Positions 43,322 to 50,452 of a stretch of DNA of 64,000 nucleotides are shown in pieces. The DNA is taken from the NCBI RefSeq assembly GCF_900101345.1, contig NZ_FMUX01000026.1:1-64000 (forward strand), written 5' to 3'. The first letter of the stretch is position 1; the number at the start of each line of letters is the position of its first letter. The position numbers and the translations under genes are program-made. A model generated the notes under the pieces. The model was given only the letters and a program-made list of their open reading frames with translations, searched no databases and was not told the origin of the DNA. This DNA is from Desulfoluna spongiiphila (GTDB lineage: Bacteria; Desulfobacterota; Desulfobacteria; Desulfobacterales; Desulfolunaceae).

Positions 43322-45277
43322 TTACAATGCAGCTTCAAGTTCCCGGATGGTCTCATCCAGGGGTTTTCCGGTTTCGGGGTCCCATCCGAACTGCGTCCAG
43401 TAGTCCCGCATCATCTCTTCAATGGCAACGCTGCGCCCTTTGTTGGCCCCCTTGGACTGGACCGGCCGCCCCAGGGCCCGCTCCGAAATCTTGAAATCCT
43501 TCGGTTCGATGCCGTGGCGCACGTTAAAAGCCTGGCGCAGGGTCTGCACGTTGGCCCCCACCTCCATGTACTCGTTAGGCGTCAGGGTCCAGCCGGTGGC
43601 GGCGTTGAGCCAGTCGAACAGCCGCATGCGCCTGGCCCCCAGAAAGGTACCGAAAAGGCAGGCCCCGGAGCCGTTGACCACATTCATGAACCGGCTGTTG
43701 GCAGCCCCGATCTTGGCCTTTTCCTCATCGGCCTTGTACTTGCTGCCCTTCATGTACAAGGGGGTGACCTTTGGCAGATCGTCCACCACCTGCCAGAGCT
43801 TGAACATCTCGTAGTAGAGCCCCGATCCCACGGTGTGCTTGCCCGGTGAGGGCTCCACGCTGTAATGCAGGGCAAAGCCGGGGTCGTTTCGCGAATCGTG
43901 CATGGCCGGCTCCTGGCCTCCTGCGTGAACAGCAAATGCCTCGGAGCCCTTGCCGATGCGAGGGGCCGCCTGCTTAACCCCGTCTGCCAGGATGTGTCCG
44001 ATCCCCTCGCGCGCCACCATTTTTTCGATAAGGGCCACGATGGCCTCGCTGTTGCCCCAGGTGAGCACCAGGCCGTCTGTGTCCTTTTTCGTGAAGACCC
44101 CTTCCTCGTAGCACTCGATGGCAAAGGCCACCGCGTGCCCCGCGCTGATGGAATCCATGCCCGCACGGTTTAAGAGCTCATTCAAATAAAAGATGGAGTC
44201 GATGTCCTTGTTGAGAAGCAGGCCCCCAAGGGAGAGCACCGTTTCGTATTCCGGCTTGTGCGTCTCGCTGTACTTGCCTGCGGTGCTGCAGATCCCCCCA
44301 CATCCCAGGGGACACGAGTAGCAGTGGTACTTCACCTGCTCGCACCGGGTAAAGGCCGACGGGCTTGAGCTGCGACTCTTGAACATGCCCCAGTCTTTGC
44401 TCGTCCCCTTCCAGTTCTTGATGGGAGAGTCCCCCATCTCCACGGACATCTGGTTCATGGCCACGGTACCCCATTTTTTCAGCATGATCTTGTAAAGGAT
44501 CCCGTCCTGGGCCATGACACTCGGAAGAAGCCGCATGAGGGCACCGGTGCCTGCCATCATGGGGGCGGACATAAAGGGAGGCTGAAACTGCACCCACTTG
44601 TTGCAGATGGCGCTGAGGCGTTTCATCTCCTTGCGGTTGTGGGGGGAAATGCGCTTGTTGCCTGCCAGGACAACGGCCTTCAATCGCTTGGACCCCATCA
44701 CCGCCCCGAGCCCCGAACGGGCCGCCATGCGCCCGTAGTCCGTTGCCACACCGGAAATAAGGGAGACGCTCTCTCCGGCCGGACCGATACAGGCCACACC
44801 GATCTTGCGCCCTTTTCTCCCCTGCCTGAAATGGGTCTCGGTCTCCACGGTGTCCTTGCCCCACACCTCCGAGGCGTCCCTGAGTTCGGCCCCGTGGTCG
44901 TCGATGTAAAGCGTCACCGGGGTCTCACTGATGCCGCGGACAAAGATCCCGTCGTAACCGCAGCGCTTGATGGCAGGTGAAAAGGTGCCGCCGCAGTTGG
45001 CATCCCCCCAGGCTCCGGTCAGGGGAGATTTCCCCACCAGGGTCCACCGACCGGTAAAGAGACTGCCCGTGCCCGTGAGAAGCCCTGAAACAAACCCGAT
45101 CATGTTGTCCGGCCCCAACGGATCCGCCCCTGCCGGGATGTGCCTGTAGAGCATGTACGCCCCCAGGCCCATGCCCGAGAGATACTGCCGGTAAACCCGA
45201 TCCGGGATCTCTTCTTCCCGGACGCTCTTATCCCCAAGATCCACGATGAGGACCTTGCCCATGTATCCTTTACCCAT
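43322..45277 (-). CDS. aor: Aldehyde:ferredoxin oxidoreductase (tungsten enzyme)
   Basis: The 651-residue protein is an AOR-family tungstopterin enzyme: N-terminal 'GKVLIVDLGDKSVREEEIPD', then 'SGLLTGTGSLFTGRWTLVGK' and 'SPLTGAWGDANCGGTFSP'. Cysteines for the single [4Fe-4S] cluster lie in 'HCYSCPLGCGGIC' and further on in SGACLFG. It oxidises aldehydes to acids, or works in reverse, with ferredoxin. The upstream Fe-ADH and downstream ferredoxin suggest alcohol-aldehyde-acid interconversion. Confidence 0.93.
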   Translation of the reverse strand: MGKGYMGKVLIVDLGDKSVREEEIPDRVYRQYLSGMGLGAYMLYRHIPAGADPLGPDNMIGFVSGLLTGTGSLFTGRWTLVGKSPLTGAWGDANCGGTFSPAIKRCGYDGIFVRGISETPVTLYIDDHGAELRDASEVWGKDTVETETHFRQGRKGRKIGVACIGPAGESVSLISGVATDYGRMAARSGLGAVMGSKRLKAVVLAGNKRISPHNRKEMKRLSAICNKWVQFQPPFMSAPMMAGTGALMRLLPSVMAQDGILYKIMLKKWGTVAMNQMSVEMGDSPIKNWKGTSKDWGMFKSRSSSPSAFTRCEQVKYHCYSCPLGCGGICSTAGKYSETHKPEYETVLSLGGLLLNKDIDSIFYLNELLNRAGMDSISAGHAVAFAIECYEEGVFTKKDTDGLVLTWGNSEAIVALIEKMVAREGIGHILADGVKQAAPRIGKGSEAFAVHAGGQEPAMHDSRNDPGFALHYSVEPSPGKHTVGSGLYYEMFKLWQVVDDLPKVTPLYMKGSKYKADEEKAKIGAANSRFMNVVNGSGACLFGTFLGARRMRLFDWLNAATGWTLTPNEYMEVGANVQTLRQAFNVRHGIEPKDFKISERALGRPVQSKGANKGRSVAIEEMMRDYWTQFGWDPETGKPLDETIRELEAAL

Positions 45278-45354
45278 GATGTCTCCCTAAAACTGATGCC
45301 CACAAAATTCGGACGAAAAGCCACGCCTTCTATGGTTAAAGAGATGGAAAAACA

Positions 45355-45526
45355 GCCTCCGGCGGCCCTGCCGGGGGCTAAACTTTTAAAAAGTTTAACA
45401 AACAGGTCTTAAAAAGTATTCTTGCATGAATTTCGTCTTAAAGGCGGATGTGATTTGCCCCGAGGAACGAGGGGAAAATCACATCCGCAGCCTGCTTTCA
45501 AGGTGGCACACCTTGCCGCCGGAGGC
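45355..45526. mobile_element. MITE-like structured repeat with 11-bp terminal inverted repeats (copy B)
   Basis: GCCTCCGGCGG (45355-45365) and CCGCCGGAGGC (45516-45526) are perfect inverted ends of a 172-bp unit. Inside are an AACTTTT/AAAAGTT hairpin, a 13-bp stem (45444-45456 with 45476-45488) enclosing CCCC-GAGGAACGA-GGGG, and an AAGGTG/CACCTT hairpin. Parts recur at 42764, 48807 and 50383. It has no coding capacity. It lies between the Fe-ADH and AOR genes. Confidence 0.65.
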
Positions 45527-45531
45527 ATGTA

Positions 45532-46779
45532 TTATGCGGTCTTCACGAGCCCCAGGTCCAGCGGGTCACCGGCCCAGGCCGCCTCCATCACCATGAGGGC
45601 GTCATCGTAGTCCACCTCCTCGGGGTTGTAAAAGATTGAGCCGTCCCCAAGGGCTGTCCGGGCGATGGCGGGCAGGTGTTCCCGTGTCACCGCAGGGTTC
45701 CCGTCCCGATCCGTCACCTCTTTGAAAAAGCGGCTGTGGCGCCCGCCGGTGGCATCGTACAGGGCCTGGTTGAATTCGCGGATACAGGCCACGGTCTTTT
45801 CCGCGCGCTTGTCCACCGGAGTGGCCGCGTACACCGCGTCCCCTGCAATGGCGTAGAGAAGCTCTCCTGTCCATTGGCCGTTTTTATGCATGTTGTACTC
45901 CAGGCCATAGGGAAGAAGGATGGACATGCAGGTTCCATGGGCCACATGGCACACGCCCCCCACCGAATGCCCCAGGGTGTGCACCATACCCACCATGGAA
46001 TTTGAGAAAGCGATACCGGCCAGATTGGCAGCCGTGGCAAGGGCAAGGCGCCCCTGCTGATCCTCGGGATGCTTCACCACGTCCATGAGGTTGCGGGATA
46101 TAAGGGAGACCGCCTCCATGGCAAAGGCGTCGCTGATGGGGTTTTTGGAGAGGCAGGTGTAGGCCTCGATGGCATGGGTCATGGCATCCATGGCCGTGGC
46201 CGCCGTCAGGTGGGGCGGCAGGGTCAGGGTCATGCGCGAATCAAGGACCGCGATATCCGGGAGAAGAAAATGGGAGGTGAACAGGAGCTTCCGGTTCACC
46301 GACGGGTCGTTGATCACCGCAACCAGGGTCACCTCGGAACCTGTCCCTGCCGTGGTGGGAACCGCCACCAGGGGCTTTAAGGGCCGCTTGAGCACCCCGG
46401 CCCCTGAAAAATCAAGGAGGTTCTCCGCCTCTTCGGAGACCATGATGTTCACCCCTTTGGCCGTGTCCATCACGGAGCCGCCCCCCACGGCGATGATGGC
46501 ATCGCAGCCGGCGCTGCGGTACACCGAGGCGATACGGTGCACGGTGTCCACATCGGAATCCACGGGCACGTCATCTTCCACGGCCACGGCGGGCATACCC
46601 GATGCCAGGGCCTCTTCCACAATGGCGACAAGCCCGACCGCAGCCACGCCTTTGTCCGTGACGATCATGGGCTTTGACGCCCCGAGGCCTTCAAGCAGGG
46701 CGGGAATGCGCTCCAGGGCCTGGTGCCCCGCCACAGTCTTTACACCGCAAAAAAACTCATAATAACCTGGGTTGTACAT
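45532..46779 (-). CDS. Iron-containing alcohol dehydrogenase (active type)
   Basis: The 415-residue protein is a group III Fe-ADH: NAD(P)-binding 'DAIIAVGGGSVMDTAKG', PTTAGTGSE, and the metal ligands D198, H202, H267 and H281 (AMDAMTH, MVHTLGH, HVAHG), with spacing close to FucO. It reduces aldehydes or oxidises alcohols. Its ATG overlaps the stop of the preceding paralogue (TAATG). Together with AOR it can link alcohols, aldehydes and acids. Confidence 0.92.
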   Translation of the reverse strand: MYNPGYYEFFCGVKTVAGHQALERIPALLEGLGASKPMIVTDKGVAAVGLVAIVEEALASGMPAVAVEDDVPVDSDVDTVHRIASVYRSAGCDAIIAVGGGSVMDTAKGVNIMVSEEAENLLDFSGAGVLKRPLKPLVAVPTTAGTGSEVTLVAVINDPSVNRKLLFTSHFLLPDIAVLDSRMTLTLPPHLTAATAMDAMTHAIEAYTCLSKNPISDAFAMEAVSLISRNLMDVVKHPEDQQGRLALATAANLAGIAFSNSMVGMVHTLGHSVGGVCHVAHGTCMSILLPYGLEYNMHKNGQWTGELLYAIAGDAVYAATPVDKRAEKTVACIREFNQALYDATGGRHSRFFKEVTDRDGNPAVTREHLPAIARTALGDGSIFYNPEEVDYDDALMVMEAAWAGDPLDLGLVKTA

Positions 46780-48023
46780 TAGGACACCTCCTGTATGGCT
46801 CGGGTCGACTGGTTCCTCGGGTCGAGACGGGTCCCGTTGTAGGCGGAAAGCAAAAGGGTCTCCACCTCATGGCTCTGCCACCCTTCAACCATGGCCGAGG
46901 CCTGCTCACAGAGCCCCAGCAGGGTTTCCCTCTCCAGGCCCGCTTCGGAAAGGGTGCGCGGAAGCCCGCCTTCGGAAAAGAGCCAGAGGCGATTGATGGT
47001 CTCCCGCACCATGGCCAGTGCGGCCTCAGTCCGCTGCTGTACCGGTGTGGCGCAAAGCAGGTCAAGGTCTCCCAGGGCGGCGAGCAGATCGGAGAGTTCC
47101 TCTCCCCGTACCCGGTGGGCGTACTCCAGAACTGTGGGCAGCAATACGGCGGCAAGCACCTCGCGGGAGACTGTGGCCACCGGAGCCAGAACATCGGCCA
47201 GGACAAAGGTCGTGCTTTTACGGGCCTCAGGAAGCAAGCCCCCCGAAACCGCCATGGCCGTCACAAAGGCCACCTCCTCCTCCCGCTTCCCCTCGCTTCC
47301 GAACCAGCGTGAAAGACGTCCTCCGGGCTCTCGGGGCTTGAACACAAGGGGTGTCAGCCCCGCTATGATCCGTTGCGCGGTGAGGCGCGCATAGGGACGT
47401 GCCAGGGGGTTTACGGCGCCTGAATCATAGAGGGAAAGGGCTGCGGCCAATGCGCCCAGCCCGGCTTCGGCCAATCCGGTATGGCCCTGATTTGCAAGCA
47501 TCCGGGGATCCACGGCGATGAGGTTGGGGCAAAGGCAGGTGCCCTGGATGAGGCGGCTTTCCAGTGCCGCCTCCGGGGCGGCTTCCCTGCCGGTCAGCGC
47601 CAGGGTGGGTACCCAGGCAAGGGGCGCCGTTGCCCCTGCCGTTCCCCCATCGGCCAAAAGGGACCTCAAGGCCTCGGGACCGCCTGCAGCGGCCACGGCA
47701 AGGCCTTTGGCCACATCCACCACGGCCCCGCCGCCCACGGCGATCACCGCATCAAAGCCGCCTTCGTCATAATGGGTCCATACCTCACGAACGGTCTCAA
47801 GGGAGGGGATGTCATCCATGGCATACACCCCGAAGGTAAGCCCTGAGCCCTTAAACGCCGCCTCAAGGGGTTTAAGACCCCCTTCGCTGTCCAGCTCGCC
47901 GGAGCACACCACCATGGGCCGCTGTGCCCCGAACCCGCCCAGGTCAAAGGGGAGGTGCTCCAGAGCCCGTGCTCCGGCCCCGATCTTTGACGGAAATAGA
48001 AATTGCGTCACGCCCGTATCCAT
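46779..48023 (-). CDS. Fe-ADH paralogue lacking all metal ligands
   Basis: The 414-residue protein aligns with the next gene over its whole length: VIAVGGGAVVDVAKG keeps the nucleotide loop, and 'VLLPTVLEY' matches 'ILLPYGLEY'. But the four iron-ligand positions are A187, A191, F273 and R287 in place of Asp, His, His and His. It should therefore not bind iron or act as a dehydrogenase. The frame is clean and translationally coupled to the active gene, so it is a maintained protein, possibly a structural or regulatory partner. I start at MDTGVTQF (48023), six codons after the first ATG. Confidence 0.85.
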   Translation of the reverse strand: MDTGVTQFLFPSKIGAGARALEHLPFDLGGFGAQRPMVVCSGELDSEGGLKPLEAAFKGSGLTFGVYAMDDIPSLETVREVWTHYDEGGFDAVIAVGGGAVVDVAKGLAVAAAGGPEALRSLLADGGTAGATAPLAWVPTLALTGREAAPEAALESRLIQGTCLCPNLIAVDPRMLANQGHTGLAEAGLGALAAALSLYDSGAVNPLARPYARLTAQRIIAGLTPLVFKPREPGGRLSRWFGSEGKREEEVAFVTAMAVSGGLLPEARKSTTFVLADVLAPVATVSREVLAAVLLPTVLEYAHRVRGEELSDLLAALGDLDLLCATPVQQRTEAALAMVRETINRLWLFSEGGLPRTLSEAGLERETLLGLCEQASAMVEGWQSHEVETLLLSAYNGTRLDPRNQSTRAIQEVS

Positions 48024-48041
48024 AGTGCATTCCTCCATCAT

Positions 48042-48569
48042 TTATATCCCGGTCACGGTTCGAAGATAGACCTTGCTACGGCCCAGCAGATGACGGGACC
48101 AGGACCAGCAGGGGTAGCGTTTCACGGCCAGCTTTGCGATGAACTTCGGCAGGAGGTAGACCTGCACGATATCCAGGACCCGCACCACGGCACAGGCCTC
48201 GGGCACACCGCCGTCCACGTAAAGGCGAGCCCTGGCGTTGGCGGTGGGGGTGCTCTCCTGAAAAGAGAAAATCATGAAAAAGGCCTGCATGTGCTTGATG
48301 GTCATGTCAAGGTCGATGGTCTCGCCCTTGCCCTGGCCCAGGTAACGCACCTTGCCCCCAACCTCCTTGCGCACAACCATGCGAGGCCCTGACGGCAGAA
48401 CGCCCAGGGAAAACGTCAACCCGTCCGGTAGCGCTTCAAATTCGCGTTTCACGTCCTCATCAACCTTGGAAGCCGCAACGATGGCGCGGCCCACAAACCA
48501 GAGCATCAGCGTGATATAGAGCTTTTGAAACACCCTGCGCCCCGACCTAACCTCTCTGAATTGTCCCAT
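48042..48569 (-). CDS. SCP2-like (sterol-carrier-like) protein
   Basis: The 175-residue protein from the ATG at 48569 (AAGGAG upstream) has a fold pattern like SCP2 lipid-binding proteins: 'LPDGLTFSLGVLPSGPRMVV', then 'GETIDLDMTIKHMQAFFMIF' and 'ARARLYVDGGVPEACAVVRV'. Such domains bind hydrophobic molecules. It is the first gene of the alcohol/aldehyde operon, 19 bases before the metal-less Fe-ADH. A role in handling a hydrophobic aldehyde or alcohol is an inference; the family call is tentative. Confidence 0.5.
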   Translation of the reverse strand: MGQFREVRSGRRVFQKLYITLMLWFVGRAIVAASKVDEDVKREFEALPDGLTFSLGVLPSGPRMVVRKEVGGKVRYLGQGKGETIDLDMTIKHMQAFFMIFSFQESTPTANARARLYVDGGVPEACAVVRVLDIVQVYLLPKFIAKLAVKRYPCWSWSRHLLGRSKVYLRTVTGI

Positions 48570-48806
48570 ACCTGCTCCTTGAATTCTGTCGTCCGCCTGA
48601 ATCGGCCTGCACCCTGCCACATTATCTAACAAAACTGCAGCATCAAGAACATTGTTCGCATTTTCCGAGAAAAAAAAGGCCGGTGTTCCCGGGCCCTTTG
48701 TTTCGCCTCTCGGCCAGCTGGCCGATTCACATGAGCATATAGCAAAGCATCGTTTACTGTCAAGCGACCCCTCGCATGCCACCAGGGCCAACGCCTTTAG
48801 ATTTGC

Positions 48807-48863
48807 CCTCCGGCGGCCCTGCAGGGGGGCCAGACTTTTGAAAAGTTAGGCAAACAGGTATTG
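48807..48863 (+). repeat. Left-end fragment of the MITE-like repeat
   Basis: CCTCCGGCGGCCCTGC, then 'GACTTTTGAAAAGTT' and 'CAAACAGGT' match the first about 55 bases of the unit at 45355. No right end is found nearby. Confidence 0.6.
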
Positions 48864-48927
48864 AGTGCGATTTTGGTGCTCGTATTTCGATTGATTTCGC
48901 TTAATGTGTATGCCCCCGTAAAAACAA

Positions 48928-48970
48928 AAAACCGGCCCACCGCCCTTATCAGGCGGCACAAGCCGGTTTT
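48928..48970 (-). terminator. Terminator of the TetR gene at 49061
   Basis: AAAACCGGC (48928-48936) pairs with GCCGGTTTT (48962-48970), with an inner CCGCC/GGCGG stem. On the minus strand T-runs follow. Confidence 0.75.
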
Positions 48971-49060
48971 ACGTTACGCGATATGTCTCGGGTGATTCAG
49001 GCTGCCGGCAAGGACTAACCGGTACCGTTCACCATATGCTCCCGAACATCGTCCCTGGCA

Positions 49061-49669
49061 TCAGATAGATTCGAGGGACGCCCCTTCACGCATGATGAGA
49101 AGGGCCAGTTTGTGCATGTACTCGCGACGCTCCGCTTCGTTCCTTCCAGGGTAGTTGCGGAAGGTCATGACGATACCGGCAAGGGAGGCGAAAAACGCCT
49201 GGCTGTGGAAGCGCAGCGGGGTCTCTCCGTCGGATTTTTTGACCACCTCATCAAACATCTTGGTGAAGTAGAGGAGTACTGCGTTGAACTTCTTCAGGGC
49301 CCGGGGGTTCTCTTCGCCCCGCATGAGGAAGTGGCACATCATCTGAAAGGTCGCTTCGTTGTCGATCATGTAGTCCACAACCGCCACAGCAAGGGATTCG
49401 ATGGAACCGCCTGCCTTGAGACGGGTTTCCAGAAGCTGCTCGATCTTGTTGATGTCCCGGATGAGGGCCTCGACAAACAGGTCGTCCCGGCTGGGGAAAT
49501 ATCGATAAATGGATGCGGCGGAGACGCCGGCTTCGCTGGCGATATCGCGCATGCCGATTTCGTGAAAGTTTTTGGTTTCAAAAAGCTTCATGGCAGCTGA
49601 GATGATCAGCCCCTTTCGCACTTCTCGCTCGTTCTCTCTGAGACGCATGAATGTAGACTTGTCAGTCAT
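49061..49669 (-). CDS. TetR/AcrR-family regulator
   Basis: The 202-residue protein has the TetR HTH ('ISAAMKLFETKNFHEIGMRD', 'IASEAGVSAASIYRYFPSRD') and a helical effector domain. It is upstream of, and on the same strand as, the SCP2/Fe-ADH/AOR genes but separated by a terminator, so it is transcribed separately. It is a natural candidate regulator of that locus. The ATG at 49669 is the first of the frame. Confidence 0.88.
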   Translation of the reverse strand: MTDKSTFMRLRENEREVRKGLIISAAMKLFETKNFHEIGMRDIASEAGVSAASIYRYFPSRDDLFVEALIRDINKIEQLLETRLKAGGSIESLAVAVVDYMIDNEATFQMMCHFLMRGEENPRALKKFNAVLLYFTKMFDEVVKKSDGETPLRFHSQAFFASLAGIVMTFRNYPGRNEAERREYMHKLALLIMREGASLESI

Positions 49670-50452
49670 TTTATATACCCTCCGACTTCTCGGTCCCGCC
49701 CGTGGGCCGGGTACCGTACTTTTTTAGAGCAATGGCATGTCACAACAGAAACGTCGTTTTTTCACCACAGGTCCTGGCCGCCTCCCGGAGGGGCCGTTCT
49801 TACCGATATGCATCTCTAAGGTGGCGCAACCTTTGAGAGCCATTGAGTCAACCTGATCTGTGCGACACAAAACAAAAATTACTTTAACAAATTTCGATAT
49901 ATACTACTGTTCATTTGGCATTGCAACACCTTCTCCCTATTTTTATACGATCGGTATAGTTCTTAGGCCAAAGGGAAGAGCCGTCCATCTCCATCCCAAT
50001 ATTTTTAAGGTGTGTATTCATCATGTTACCACATCGAGACCGGCTCATCACGGAAGAGGAGAAAAACCCGCCTTGCGGATTTTCCCTTAGAGGAAGGGTC
50101 GGTGCCTGGCAAAAACAGGTCTTTGCAGGCCTTTTGAACCACCAGCCAGGTGGATTACAACACAACGCCTGTAGGTTCAACCATGGCACCCGTCACAAGC
50201 ATGTGGGATGACTGGGCTTTTTCATGAGGTTATTTTACAGGCCCACAAAAATCTTATCAAATCGCGGGTCCTCCATCAAACCCCAACCGGAGCCCCGCCC
50301 ATCGAGATACACTTATCACACACAAAACATCGTTCAATACCAAAAATAAAAAAAAGAGGGCACCCAAATTCAACCCAACAGAGCCTCCGGCGGCCCTCAC
50401 GCCCCAACCACCTGAAACATTGAGCAAAAAAAAGCCCACGGCCTATCTCGTT
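49670..50452. other. Long intergenic region with repeat fragments
   Basis: About 780 bases. I accept no gene. It holds the TetR promoter region on its left, a 'CTAAGGTGGCGCAACCTTTGAG' imperfect palindrome (about 49817-49838) resembling the hairpin of the MITE-like repeat, a TTTTCCCTTAGAGGAAGGGT patch, and a GCCTCCGGCGGCCCT end at 50383-50397. It seems to be a graveyard of such elements. Confidence 0.4.
50383..50397 (+). repeat. Isolated terminal repeat of the MITE-like element
   Basis: GCCTCCGGCGGCCCT is identical to the first 15 bases of the unit at 45355; the following sequence differs. Confidence 0.5.

Noticed and set aside
45501..45515. Possible sigma-54 promoter (TGGCAC...TTGCC)
   Set aside because: The spacing between the two boxes is three bases instead of five, and the sequence is explained by the hairpin of the MITE-like repeat.
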